From Bacillus multifaciens (lineage in GTDB: Bacteria > Bacillota > Bacilli > Bacillales > Bacillaceae_G), in the NCBI RefSeq assembly GCF_030756675.1, contig NZ_JAVBXD010000004.1:124001-188000 (forward strand): a DNA stretch of 64,000 bases. The letters run 5' to 3'. Each line of letters begins with the position of its first letter. Position 1 is the first letter of the stretch. Both the position numbers and the translations under genes were made by a program. The notes below the pieces were generated by a model. That model ran no database searches and had not been told where the DNA came from. It worked only from the letters and a program-made list of their open reading frames with translations. Positions 1 to 9,484 of the stretch are shown one piece after another.

Positions 1-377
1 ACTTGTTCATGCCGAAGTGATAACGTTCGTGAATGTAACATTTGATCTAAACCGACCTGCAGTTTCTTTTTATTCACTTCAAATGGAATTGGCTCAGCAC
101 CATTTATAAGCTGCATATCCTCTACTAATAACTCTACTCCAAGTTCTGTTTTTTCTGTTTCGATCACTTTTCCTGTAACTTGCACAACACTTTCTACTTC
201 TACTTTATATCCAGACCATTCTTTTTCAAGTACACATTGCATGACGCCTGTTCGATCACGAAGTAATAAAAAGCTAATATTCCCTAAATGACGAATTTTC
301 TTCACCCATCCTTGTAATACAACGGTTTCATGCGGTGTACATTCGCTAATAAGCGACCGCTTCATTTGTTGACTCAT
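1..377 (-). CDS. aspS: Aspartyl-tRNA synthetase, archaeal/non-discriminating type (N-terminal part)
   Basis: Only the first 125 codons lie in the window; the gene runs off the left edge. The product starts MSQQMKRSL and continues with an OB-fold anticodon-binding domain (GWVKKIRHLGNISFLLLRDR, near residues 23-42), as in class II Asp/Asn-tRNA synthetases. The lack of the long bacterial AspRS lead-in suggests the shorter archaeal-type enzyme that B. cereus group genomes carry beside the bacterial one. The ATG at 375-377 has a strong AGGAGG site 9 bases upstream. A T-box leader with an Asp specifier codon precedes it, supporting AspRS rather than AsnRS. The catalytic domain is not visible, so the subtype is inferred. 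Confidence 0.8.
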   Translation of the reverse strand, partial: MSQQMKRSLISECTPHETVVLQGWVKKIRHLGNISFLLLRDRTGVMQCVLEKEWSGYKVEVESVVQVTGKVIETEKTELGVELLVEDMQLINGAEPIPFEVNKKKLQVGLDQMLHSRTLSLRHEQ

Positions 378-468
378 ACATTCCGCCTCCTACTATTAAT
401 TGTATGATTGTAAATTTATCATTATCGTTGTCATCATCATCCACGGCCGCTCACCCCTTTCAAAGAAT

Positions 469-697
469 ACAAAAATCCGCCCCTATAAAAGGGACGGATT
501 TCACCGCGGTACCACCCAAATTGTCATATTGACCACTTTTCGCCTGATAACGGTAGGTTCCGTTTACTTTTACTAGTTCTTCACGTTCAAAATAACACTC
601 ACAGGTGTCTTTCCATCACGCTGTATCGCAATCTTCTCAGCTACCGATTGCTCTCTGTAGATCAGTTCACGATGTACTTTTCCTGCTCATCGCTTTT
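469..697 (-). promoter_or_regulatory. T-box riboswitch for the AspRS gene, specifier GAC (Asp)
   Basis: Read on the minus strand, the leader has stem I beginning GATGAGCAGG (near 682-693), the AGTA side of the specifier loop, an AGAGAG bulge, and the distal side GGAAAGACACCTG. This puts codon GAC at 607-609 in the GAAA-NNN-A context, with helices CAGG/CCTG below and CATCGTG/CGTGATG above. The T-box sequence GGGTGGTACCGCGGTG is at 502-517 and is followed by a GC-rich terminator hairpin with a U run (471-500). Uncharged tRNA-Asp should favour the antiterminator and expression. Confidence 0.93.
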
Positions 698-711
698 TAT
701 ATTTACGGAAT

Positions 712-740
712 ATTCTATCCTTTCGAACAACGAAATGCAA
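712..740 (-). promoter_or_regulatory. Sigma-A-type promoter of the Asp T-box leader
   Basis: On the minus strand TTGCAT (735-740) and TAGAAT (712-717) are separated by 17 bases and lie just upstream of stem I of the T-box. Spacing is ideal and each box has two or fewer mismatches to consensus. Confidence 0.6.
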
Positions 741-784
741 GTTATTTTTTAAATAATTCGGAAAGTTATTTCTCTTACTTCTTC

Positions 785-980
785 AGTTCATCCGATATAT
801 ATGAATTCATTTTGATTTTCCGACATATAGATTACTGCTATGCAGAAAAAAAGGAGCTTCCACTCGCTTTCTTCCTTTGTTTTCACTTCGCATGTGGCAG
901 GAAAAGGCACTGACCGCTTCTATGCATAGACAGATACTCTCGCCCACCTATAAAAAGATGGTTTTATGTCGGTTTTTTAA
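785..980. repeat. Dispersed bcr-like repeat, copy A
   Basis: This non-coding stretch shares long blocks with 39935-40093 and 49998-50192 and a shorter block with 24872-24972. Shared words include ACTGCTATGCAGAA, GGAGCTTCCACTC, CTGACCGCTTCTATGCAT and GGTTTTATGTCG, and the copies end in an ATTTATATA tract. It lies between the Asp leader promoter and the end of the large TPR gene. Assignment to the known bcr repeats of the B. cereus group is from memory and unchecked. Confidence 0.7.
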
Positions 981-1021
981 TTCGTATTTATATAGTTTTG
1001 CTATAAACTTTCCAAAATTCA

Positions 1022-4000
1022 TCAAATATACTGCTTTACATATTTTTTAATACGTATTAGATCTGGGTCCTCTTCCATTAATTCTGCAAAATAGCCGCTT
1101 TCATCCTCTTGTAATACGCGCTCTAATTCAGTGGTCGCTTCTTCCTTTCGATTTAATACAGCTAAATAGCATGCTTTATTATACCTGGCATTCAAATGTG
1201 ATTCATCCATCAATAACACATCATCCATGAGCTCCAACGCTCTTTTTGTATCACCGCTTAGATGATGGGAAACACCAAGACCGATATATAGTTCATCCTC
1301 TTCTGGATGATGCTCTAATCCTTTTTCCAATATAGCAATCGCTTCTCGGTAACGCTCTTGATTATTGTAATGAGCACCTAAATGTATAAAACTACCACTC
1401 ATCATTGGAGCATCCTCTATTAAAGCACGGAGAATATCTTCTCCTTCTTCTTCCCTTTGTAAATCTAGTAATATCGTGCCTTGCAACATTCGAATCGATG
1501 CGTCCATCGGCCTTTCTTTCAAAATGTTCTCTGTTTCACGCAATGCTTCTTGCAGCCTTGCCTCATTGTCATCTGCATGTTCTAAAAGTAGCATAATTAA
1601 CTGATGGGCGATTTCATAATTCCAATGTTTTTCAAGTGCCTTACGCAATGTTTCTATTGCATCATCATTAAGATCACCATTTACATAAAAGTGAGCAAAT
1701 CGCTGTACCGCCGCACTGTTCTCTTGATTTAGCTGAATTGCCGTTTCATACAAATCAATAATAGATGTAATAGAAAGTACATCTTGCGCACGTTTTCGAA
1801 TGCGGCGATACATTTTCGTGAAAAATGCTCCTGCTTGTTCTTCTTGCACCATCTGTTCCATAAATTTTTGTTCAAGTGCAGAAGCTGCATACATAAACGC
1901 ATAGCTTTTTTCTTCGTTTGATATGCCTAAATTCTTCAAACCATCACTTATACTTTTTCTTCGCTTTCGCAACTCTTCTATATACGTTACATACACTTCT
2001 TCATTGTGAACATTTTGCATAATAAGCTTTTCAATAACATGTAAGCCCTCTTTTTCATGAAAAGCAAGTAATATTTTCGCATAATGATGTAATATCTCTT
2101 CATGATTATTTTCCTTTGCCAGCGCCTGTTCTATATAAGCACGTTCTTTCTGCCTCTCACCAGATGCCCCGTACACATACGCAAGACTATTTAAACGCCA
2201 TACTTCAGAAATAATCCCTTTCTTTTTGTTTAAAGCTGCAATCAGTTCCTTATGACGCCCAACTTTTACTGATATATTCGCTAAATGTTCCATATTTACT
2301 AATAAAGGTGCATGTTTACAACCTGCAAACATGTGATGTTGTTCGTTTTCTAAATTTTCTTCCACAAAGTAAATTTCAGCCAATTTTAAATGTGCCATCG
2401 CAAAAGTAGAATCTCGTTTCACGCATTGTAAATAAGCTTTTTTTGCTTGTTCCCATTCTTCCAATGTTTTATACACTTCCCCGATCCTAAAATGCGGGAA
2501 TGGATCTTCAGTGATCTGCACTGCTCGCTCATACAGTTGAATAGCTTTCATATAATTTCCAGCCGACTCCTGTAAAATACCTAAATAACATAAATAATCT
2601 ATATTTCGATTATCTTTTTCAACTAAAGTACTTAAAAACGAAATTCCTCTTTGTAAAAATGGTGTATCTTCTAGTTGGGTTACATATATTTCTAATGCAT
2701 CCCGGAAATTATTTTGTATACAAACGATTCCTTCTTCCATTATCGTTAGAGCTAATTCTAATTCTCTTTGTTCTATGTTTTGATCCATAGCAGCATTCCA
2801 TAATATTTTCCCAGCATTAATAAGGAAGTCGCTATCTTCAGTAAACTGTTCTTTCAATCTAAAAATATATTGTTTTCCTGTTTCATAGCTTTTTTGTTTC
2901 ATGTAAACTTCACTGATTCCTACATGACAGGATGCATCTTCCTCGTCATGTTGAAGCCCGACTTCATACATTTTCAGTGCTTTTTCATATTGCTCTCGTT
3001 CTAAATAAAAGTCACCTAATTTCGCATATAATGCAGCAGATTGGACATCATGTTGCATTCCTTCTAGTAAAACCTCTTCTGCTTTTCTTTCCTCGTCTAA
3101 TTCTGCTTCATAAATATCTGCTAACATGATATATGGAAGCGGTAGTTGACGATCTAATTCCTTGCCAATTTGAAGTCCGCGAATTGCCGATCTTAACTTT
3201 CCTAATTTATGAGCACACCTAGCACGCTCACACCAGACATATCCGTCTCGTTTATATTGTTTTAACAACGTAGTAAACACTTCATATGCTTCTTCATTTT
3301 GGTCCGCATCCATTAAAATAAGGGCATGATTAACGAAAACAAAACGATCTTCGTGACGACTCGTTGCAATAGACGAATACTTTAGAGCCTGCTTCAAATC
3401 ATCTAAATACATATATCCAATAGCCATATAACTCCAAGCTACTGGCTGATCAGGGTCTAACTGGAGCGACGCACGAAAACTAGCAATCATATCATCATAA
3501 CGAGATTCATCGAACGCAATGCGTCCTTGCGTAAAATGATAGAATGGATTAACAACTTTATGATTTACTTGTTCTAATACTGTATATGCTTGTTCTAGTT
3601 CTTCGATACGCACAAAACATTGCGCTGCATGAAGTTTTACATAATCGGATTCCGGATAAGCATATAAAGCGCGCTTCGCACAGTTATATACAAACTCCTT
3701 TCCGTCTTGTAAATCTAAATGCTTAATCGCATATAGCCATGTATAAGGATTTTCTTTATGCTCGTGTAAAAGCCTTAATAAATTTTCCACATCGTCATGT
3801 TCAGCAAATTCCATTTCATCTGTTAACGAAAAGATGCACCGGAAATACAAATCATCTTCTTTACATAATGAAGAAAGAAGCTCACTTTTCTCGTTTGGAA
3901 CAATTGCGATGGATAAATAATTCGTATTTACATACTGCTTTGCAAACTCTTCATATGTAACAAGAATGCGCTCTGCAAAATTTGGATCTTGAATATATAA

Positions 4001-5230
4001 AATTTGCAACTGATCATTATAACCAACTACCAATTGCACATGTGAAACATGATCTATATCGACACTAAGCAAAACTGGAACACCGGCATCGATAAATTTT
4101 TTATACATATCTACTGTACCTACAAAGAAACGACTTTTATAACCGATCGCTTCTACGTATTCAACTGTTTTCGATAACTTTGATCCTATTCCATCAAAAA
4201 TGTGCTTGGCAATTTCATCTTGCGTTTTGTGCTTTCCAAAAAGCTTCAATATCATTTCTATACTTGCGGGTACGCAATAATTATCTTTCTGTACGACAGG
4301 TATAATTGAAAGCATCACTTCTTTTTTCTCAGCAAAATGCAGTGCGTTGTGATAAGGAGAATCTTTTAAACTATTCTCGTTTTCTAGCAATGTTTGTAGA
4401 GTAATCCAATCATCTTTCATATAATAGAATTCCGCCCAAATTTGCGAGAAATACGGTTGATAACTATGAAATGGCAACAAGTTTTGAACTTCATGTAAAA
4501 CTTGGCTTAACTCATCATATGCTTTTTTATCATATAATCTTTTGATCTTTTCTAAGTAAAAGAATGGAACTTGTGGGAATTTCCTCATCGCTTCCGTAAT
4601 GATTTGTAATGACTTTTCATGTTCCCCTTTCATAGAATACAACTCTGCTAATAAATATGTTGATGTATCTGCACATTCCTCACAATTCATTCCTTTTCGC
4701 AGTACTTCTTCTGCCTTTAGCCAATCGCCTTTAAATAAATAGAAGTAGCCCCATTTATCAAAAATCGGAATCTCACTTAACTCTTCTGCTCTATTCATAA
4801 AAGTATAAGCTTCCTCATAACGACGCATTTCAAGTATGCAGCGTGCCAATACGAAATATGCCTTTGCAAGCTGCTCTTTTTTAACAGCATGACCTTCTTT
4901 TTGCAATGCCTCTTTTAACAGATCTTCTGCATCTAATGATTTTCGTTCATCAATTAAATCATCACAAAACCAAGTAAGCGTCCGAAAACTGTTAAAACGA
5001 CGATGTGCATATCGCACCACAAATCTACTATAAGATGGCATCAGGCCTTCATCCAACAGTTGAATGAGTGTATAAAAATCTTCTTCTGAAGAAATTTCAC
5101 CTAATCGTTCTTTCATATAGGAAAGGGAATTTTTTTCTCTTATTCCCTCAATTTCCTTTTGAATTTCCGATAAACCATTTAAAAATTCTTTCTTTTTTAC
5201 ATATACCCTTAATGTCTCAAAATCTCGCAT
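1022..5230 (-). CDS. Large TPR-repeat protein with internal C39-like peptidase domain
   Basis: The 1402-aa product has no signal peptide or membrane segment, so it is probably cytoplasmic. TPR-like helical repeats fill residues about 100-300 and 480-1390 (for example AWSYMAIGYMYLDDLKQALKY and the C-terminal NARYNKACYLAVLNRKEEA). Between them, roughly residues 305-440, lies a papain-like C39-type domain: Cys in DNYCVPASIEMIL, His in VSHVQLVVGYN and an Asp in YIQDPN, giving a plausible Cys-His-Asp triad. A good GGAGTG site precedes the ATG. Family C39 peptidases usually cut at double-glycine leaders; here the domain sits inside a protein-interaction scaffold, so its substrate is unknown. It is transcribed alone, downstream of ileS on the same strand. 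Confidence 0.85.
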   Translation of the reverse strand: MRDFETLRVYVKKKEFLNGLSEIQKEIEGIREKNSLSYMKERLGEISSEEDFYTLIQLLDEGLMPSYSRFVVRYAHRRFNSFRTLTWFCDDLIDERKSLDAEDLLKEALQKEGHAVKKEQLAKAYFVLARCILEMRRYEEAYTFMNRAEELSEIPIFDKWGYFYLFKGDWLKAEEVLRKGMNCEECADTSTYLLAELYSMKGEHEKSLQIITEAMRKFPQVPFFYLEKIKRLYDKKAYDELSQVLHEVQNLLPFHSYQPYFSQIWAEFYYMKDDWITLQTLLENENSLKDSPYHNALHFAEKKEVMLSIIPVVQKDNYCVPASIEMILKLFGKHKTQDEIAKHIFDGIGSKLSKTVEYVEAIGYKSRFFVGTVDMYKKFIDAGVPVLLSVDIDHVSHVQLVVGYNDQLQILYIQDPNFAERILVTYEEFAKQYVNTNYLSIAIVPNEKSELLSSLCKEDDLYFRCIFSLTDEMEFAEHDDVENLLRLLHEHKENPYTWLYAIKHLDLQDGKEFVYNCAKRALYAYPESDYVKLHAAQCFVRIEELEQAYTVLEQVNHKVVNPFYHFTQGRIAFDESRYDDMIASFRASLQLDPDQPVAWSYMAIGYMYLDDLKQALKYSSIATSRHEDRFVFVNHALILMDADQNEEAYEVFTTLLKQYKRDGYVWCERARCAHKLGKLRSAIRGLQIGKELDRQLPLPYIMLADIYEAELDEERKAEEVLLEGMQHDVQSAALYAKLGDFYLEREQYEKALKMYEVGLQHDEEDASCHVGISEVYMKQKSYETGKQYIFRLKEQFTEDSDFLINAGKILWNAAMDQNIEQRELELALTIMEEGIVCIQNNFRDALEIYVTQLEDTPFLQRGISFLSTLVEKDNRNIDYLCYLGILQESAGNYMKAIQLYERAVQITEDPFPHFRIGEVYKTLEEWEQAKKAYLQCVKRDSTFAMAHLKLAEIYFVEENLENEQHHMFAGCKHAPLLVNMEHLANISVKVGRHKELIAALNKKKGIISEVWRLNSLAYVYGASGERQKERAYIEQALAKENNHEEILHHYAKILLAFHEKEGLHVIEKLIMQNVHNEEVYVTYIEELRKRRKSISDGLKNLGISNEEKSYAFMYAASALEQKFMEQMVQEEQAGAFFTKMYRRIRKRAQDVLSITSIIDLYETAIQLNQENSAAVQRFAHFYVNGDLNDDAIETLRKALEKHWNYEIAHQLIMLLLEHADDNEARLQEALRETENILKERPMDASIRMLQGTILLDLQREEEGEDILRALIEDAPMMSGSFIHLGAHYNNQERYREAIAILEKGLEHHPEEDELYIGLGVSHHLSGDTKRALELMDDVLLMDESHLNARYNKACYLAVLNRKEEATTELERVLQEDESGYFAELMEEDPDLIRIKKYVKQYI

Positions 5231-5341
5231 CTTTTCACTCCATTCTTTTTTTCATAATTTTATATACTAGCTATAGAACTTACAATGTTTTTCACCGTTT
5301 TTTAAAAGAAAAAACAGAGCGTACACTCTGTTTTTCTTATC

Positions 5342-8300
5342 TTATATTTCGTTCGCTCTAAGATGAATCAATACCTGCTTATTTCCTACTTGGATTTGTT
5401 CTGCTTGTTGCATCGATTCCATGATAAATAATTGTTTCATCAGTAAGTTTTCTTGCAGTAATTCTTTATACTTCATCATTACATCCTTTAATTCCTCGTC
5501 GCATTCAATTTCAATGTCTACTCGCAAATTTACTGGCAAATTCAATTGTTTGCGATATTCCTGCACAGCGCGAATAAATTCTCGCGCCATTCCTTCCTGC
5601 AGCAATTCAACTGTCACATTCGTGTCCACCATAACGGTATATACCCCATTCGTAGCATCAGCAAATCCTGTTTTCGGTACTTTTTCAACAAACACATCTT
5701 CTAATGTTACTGTGATAACTTCTCCAGACGACAATTGACATGCTCCATTTTCATCCTTTAGAAACACTTTTACTTCTTCATTAGATAAATTTTGCAACCA
5801 ATGATTGACCAAATTGATTTGTTTTCCAAACTTCGGTCCTGCCTGTTTAAAGTTTAGCTTTAACTGATATGACAAATACTCCGCTTCGCTATGTTCGATT
5901 GTCACTTCTTTTACATTCAGCTCATCCATTATAATTTCTTTATACGAATCCCAATCCATTTCTTCCTTCGTATTCTCAAATACAACAAGTTTTGCTAATG
6001 GTTGTTTTACTTTTAATGTGTGTTGATTTCGAATGCTACGTCCAAGCTCAACTACTTGTAAAACAGCTCCCATCTCTCTTTCAAGCTGTTTCTGAATTAG
6101 TGCTTCTTCACATACTGGATAATCCGTCAAATGAACACTGCTGCCTTCTAAATTGAAATGAATATCTTCAGCTAAAAATGGTGTAAACGGAGCAAGCAGC
6201 TTACTAATCGTAACAAGTACTTCGTAAAGTGTAGCGTATGCTGCCGCTTTTTCAGCATTCATACCAGATGCCCAAAAACGATTGCGTGAACGTCTTACAT
6301 ACCAATTACTTACTTCTTCAACTAATAACGCTATTTCACGTGCAGCTGTTGTAAATTGATAATCTTCTAAAGCTATACTTACCTTCTGAATCGTGCTATG
6401 CAACCTTGATAATACCCATTCATCCAGTTTTGTTTTCTTTGTACGATATTCCTGTTTTGGATTGTATCCATCTAAATCCGCATACAATACATAAAAGCTA
6501 TATACATTTAACAACGTATCAACTAGTTTCGACTTTGCTTCTTGTACAGTTCTTTCTGAAAATCGTTTCGGATTCCACGGCGCACTATCTACAAGCAGCG
6601 CCCACCTCAAAGCATCCGCTCCAAATTTTTCTACTAAATCTACTGGGTCTAACGCATTCCCTTTACTTTTTGACATTTTTTGCCCATTTTCATCTAACAC
6701 ATGCCCAAGTGATAATACACGCTTATACGGGGCTCTTCCGGTGTACAGTGTAGACACCGCAAGTAAGCTATAAAACCATCCGCGCGTCTGATCAATTCCT
6801 TCAGCAATCACATCCGCCGGAAACTGTTCATCAAATAACTCTTTATTTTCAAATGGATAATGATACTGAGCAAACGGCATCGAGCCACTATCAAACCAAA
6901 CATCAATTACTTCTGGCGTACGTTTCATTGTTTCACCGCATTCGGAACAACTGATTTTCACTTCATCTACATATGGTTTATGCAATTCAATATTTTCATC
7001 AACCATTCCAATTGCGTATTTTCTTAATTCTTCAATGCTTTTCGGTGCAAATTGATGGTAACAAGCTTCACACTCCCATACATTTAGCGGTGTACCCCAA
7101 TATCGTTTCCGGCTAATGTTCCAATCTACCATGTTTTCTAAAAAGTTACCAAACCGGCCATGTTGAATATGTTCTGGATACCATGTTACTTCATTATTAT
7201 TTTGTAAAAATTGCTCTTTTAACGCAGTTGTTCGAATGAACCAACTTTCATTTGCGTAATAAAGTAGCGGTGAATCACAGCGCCAACAATGCGGATAACT
7301 ATGTTCATACTTCTCCTTATGATAAAGAAGACCGTGCTCAGCTAAATAGCGAACAATATCAACATCACATTCTTTTACAAATTTCCCTTGTAAAAAAGGA
7401 ACATCAGATGTGTATTCTCCTTTCTCATTTACAACATTCACAAATGATAGTCCATGTTCTTGGACCACTTTATAATCATCTTCTCCGTATGCAGGTGCAA
7501 TATGAACAATTCCTGTACCGCTATTGGCTGTGACAAAATCAGCATTTACAACAAAATAACCATTTGTGACTTCTACAAATTGAAATGGCGGTATATAAGA
7601 AAGACCTGTTAACTCGCTTCCCCTGTGAACAGATAACACTTTATACTCTTTCTGCAGGACATCTTTTGCTAACTCTTTCGCCACAATATAAACCGCATCC
7701 CCTTGCTGCACCCTCACATATTCTAGCTCTGGATGAACTGCTAACGCTACATTAGCTGGAAGCGTCCATGGCGTCGTTGTCCAGCCGAGAAGATACTCGT
7801 TTTCCCGATCTGTAAGCTGAAATTTAACTGTTGCACTTAAATCCTTCACTGTTTTATATCCTTGCGCCACCTCATGTGAGCTTAATGATGTTTGGCAGCT
7901 TGGGCAATAAGGAGAAACGCGGTGACCTTTATACAGCAATCCTTTTTCATGAATCGTCCCAAGAACATGCCAAACACTTTCAATATAGGAATTATCAAGC
8001 GTAATATACGGCGCATCCATATCAACCCAGTAACCAATACTCTCTGTAAACTCACGCCACTGCTTTTCATACGTAAATACACTCTCTTTACACTTTGCCA
8101 GAAAGGCTTCTACACCGTACTTTTCAATATCATGTTTACCAGAAATACCAAGATGCTTTTCAACGCCTAATTCCACCGGTAATCCATGTGTATCCCATCC
8201 AGCCTTACGCAGTACTTTATATCCTGTCATCGTTTTATATCTTGCAACCAAATCTTTAATGGTACGTCCTAGGGCATGCCCAACATGTGGAAGACCATTT

Positions 8301-8446
8301 GCGGTTGGCGGTCCTTCATAAAATACGAAAGATTGTGCACCTTCACGATTTCGAATCGATTGCACAAAGGCATTCTGTTCATTCCATTGCTTACGAATTC
8401 GAGCTTCTCTCCTTACTGCTAATTCTTTCACATCTACCTTCTTCAT
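5342..8446 (-). CDS. ileS: Isoleucyl-tRNA synthetase, eukaryote-like (type 2)
   Basis: Class I synthetase of 1034 aa that charges tRNA-Ile. The HIGH signature appears as HVGH at residues 54-57 ([15 protein letters not shown]) and KMSKS lies near residue 590 ([10 protein letters not shown]), separated by the editing domain. A zinc-type cysteine pair occurs in [12 protein letters not shown]. The length and N-terminal sequence match the long eukaryote-like IleRS that many bacilli carry beside the ~920-aa housekeeping enzyme; the family is known for low sensitivity to mupirocin. The ATG has AAGGAGTG upstream, and the leader is an Ile T-box. Confidence 0.95.
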   Translation of the reverse strand: MKKVDVKELAVRREARIRKQWNEQNAFVQSIRNREGAQSFVFYEGPPTANGLPHVGHALGRTIKDLVARYKTMTGYKVLRKAGWDTHGLPVELGVEKHLGISGKHDIEKYGVEAFLAKCKESVFTYEKQWREFTESIGYWVDMDAPYITLDNSYIESVWHVLGTIHEKGLLYKGHRVSPYCPSCQTSLSSHEVAQGYKTVKDLSATVKFQLTDRENEYLLGWTTTPWTLPANVALAVHPELEYVRVQQGDAVYIVAKELAKDVLQKEYKVLSVHRGSELTGLSYIPPFQFVEVTNGYFVVNADFVTANSGTGIVHIAPAYGEDDYKVVQEHGLSFVNVVNEKGEYTSDVPFLQGKFVKECDVDIVRYLAEHGLLYHKEKYEHSYPHCWRCDSPLLYYANESWFIRTTALKEQFLQNNNEVTWYPEHIQHGRFGNFLENMVDWNISRKRYWGTPLNVWECEACYHQFAPKSIEELRKYAIGMVDENIELHKPYVDEVKISCSECGETMKRTPEVIDVWFDSGSMPFAQYHYPFENKELFDEQFPADVIAEGIDQTRGWFYSLLAVSTLYTGRAPYKRVLSLGHVLDENGQKMSKSKGNALDPVDLVEKFGADALRWALLVDSAPWNPKRFSERTVQEAKSKLVDTLLNVYSFYVLYADLDGYNPKQEYRTKKTKLDEWVLSRLHSTIQKVSIALEDYQFTTAAREIALLVEEVSNWYVRRSRNRFWASGMNAEKAAAYATLYEVLVTISKLLAPFTPFLAEDIHFNLEGSSVHLTDYPVCEEALIQKQLEREMGAVLQVVELGRSIRNQHTLKVKQPLAKLVVFENTKEEMDWDSYKEIIMDELNVKEVTIEHSEAEYLSYQLKLNFKQAGPKFGKQINLVNHWLQNLSNEEVKVFLKDENGACQLSSGEVITVTLEDVFVEKVPKTGFADATNGVYTVMVDTNVTVELLQEGMAREFIRAVQEYRKQLNLPVNLRVDIEIECDEELKDVMMKYKELLQENLLMKQLFIMESMQQAEQIQVGNKQVLIHLRANEI

Positions 8447-8479
8447 CTACAATCACTCCTTAAGAATTAATGAAAAGTA

Positions 8480-8740
8480 CACAAAAAACCCGTCCCTATC
8501 ATTAGGGACGGGTTTACCCGCGCTACCACCCTACTTCTATTGATCAATCGTTCATCAATAGCACTCAGCAACGTACAATCATACGCGTTCCTTGTAACGG
8601 TAGACAACCGTTCGAACTTACTAAGTTCAGTCCGACTCCTCGGAGATGATTTTCAAACATATACCGAACACCGGTTTTCAGCAAGGCACCGGCTCTCTGG
8701 GGAACAGTGATATATTTTACTCGTTCTCGTCATCAGATTT
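8480..8740 (-). promoter_or_regulatory. T-box riboswitch for ileS, specifier ATC (Ile)
   Basis: On the minus strand, stem I starts GATGACGAGAACGAGTA (near 8718-8734) and the distal specifier side reads GTTTGAAAATCATCTCC, placing ATC at 8648-8650 in the GAAA-NNN-A context above a GAGA/TCTC helix. The AGAGAG bulge is present. The T-box sequence GGGTGGTAGCGCGG lies near 8518-8533 and is followed by a strong terminator hairpin (AAACCCGTCCCT...AGGGACGGGTTT) with a U run at 8483-8515. Confidence 0.95.
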
Positions 8741-8760
8741 GTATACTTTTGTTAACAGTT

Positions 8761-8790
8761 ATTTTATTCCAATGCAACTCCAATTGTCAA
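8761..8790 (-). promoter_or_regulatory. Promoter of the ileS T-box leader
   Basis: On the minus strand a perfect TTGACA (8785-8790) and TAAAAT (8761-8766) are 18 bases apart, about 25 bases upstream of stem I. From 8791 to 8996 no further feature is visible. Confidence 0.65.
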
Positions 8791-8996
8791 TTGATTTAGA
8801 ATATTTTTCTGATTTATATATATTTCATTTTTATCTTTGCTACCCTTATTTATTCTACTTCTTTAAGAACGTTACATGAATAACAGAATGTCGCATGGTT
8901 AAACTACTGAAAGAACCAAACATGTTTATTATCAGGAAAAAACGAAGTAATCTATACATCAATTACTAGATTTTAAAACAAAATGGTGGTGTTTTT

Positions 8997-9233
8997 ATGT
9001 CAGATTTTTTAGAACCAATCGAGTATGAAACAGGTACAGCAATTCAGACTTTCAACATTATCGAAACGAACGCTACTACTGATGGATATGAAGTTCTCCT
9101 AAATATTGACTTAGACAGTGGTTACGAATTAGAAAATGTCAAAATGCATATTACCCTTGAAGAATTAGCAGGGTACGAAACGATTGATATTCATGAAGGT
9201 GTGAAGTATGCTTTAGGATTCTTTAATAATTAA
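8997..9233 (+). CDS. Small acidic protein of unknown function
   Basis: A 78-aa product starting MSDFLEPIEYETG, with a GGTGGTG ribosome binding site just upstream. It is acidic, has no membrane segment or cysteine, and reads as a small alpha/beta domain (strand-rich centre NLDLDSGYELENVKMHITLE in approximate terms). I do not recognise the family. It stands alone between the ileS promoter and a convergent secreted-protein gene. Confidence 0.65.
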   Translation: MSDFLEPIEYETGTAIQTFNIIETNATTDGYEVLLNIDLDSGYELENVKMHITLEELAGYETIDIHEGVKYALGFFNN

Positions 9234-9393
9234 TTATTTAATGTTTACACTTTCTCCTTTGCCCCTTATGAATTGGGCCACCTACTAAAATTAGCGTTTT
9301 ACTTGAAATTACCAATCAATGGGACATTTATAATGTAAAGAACCTTTCATAAGTAGATTATAGGATAAAAATGTATGTTTTTCTAAACAAAAA

Positions 9394-9458
9394 ACCAATG
9401 CATCTTCACCTTTCATTGGGCTATGCCCTGTACATAAAAGGATGGAGATGCATTGGTT
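9394..9458 (-). terminator. Terminator of the GW/C39 secreted protein gene
   Basis: Long inverted repeat ACCAATGCATCT / AGATGCATTGGT with A and T tracts on both sides, directly downstream of the gene ending at 9485. Because of the A/T tracts it may also terminate the convergent small gene. Confidence 0.7.
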
Positions 9459-9484
9459 AAAAATGTTAAATCATACCCAATACT

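Noticed and set aside
550-600. AAC or GTG as the Asp T-box specifier (TTTTGAACGTGAAGAAC)
   Set aside because: The flanking helices do not pair at that place; pairing CAGG/CCTG and CATCGTG/CGTGATG puts the loop at GAAA-GAC-A.
605-913. Plus-strand 102-codon open frame
   Set aside because: It lies antisense to the Asp T-box and in repeat copy A, has no ribosome site, and its composition is not protein-like.
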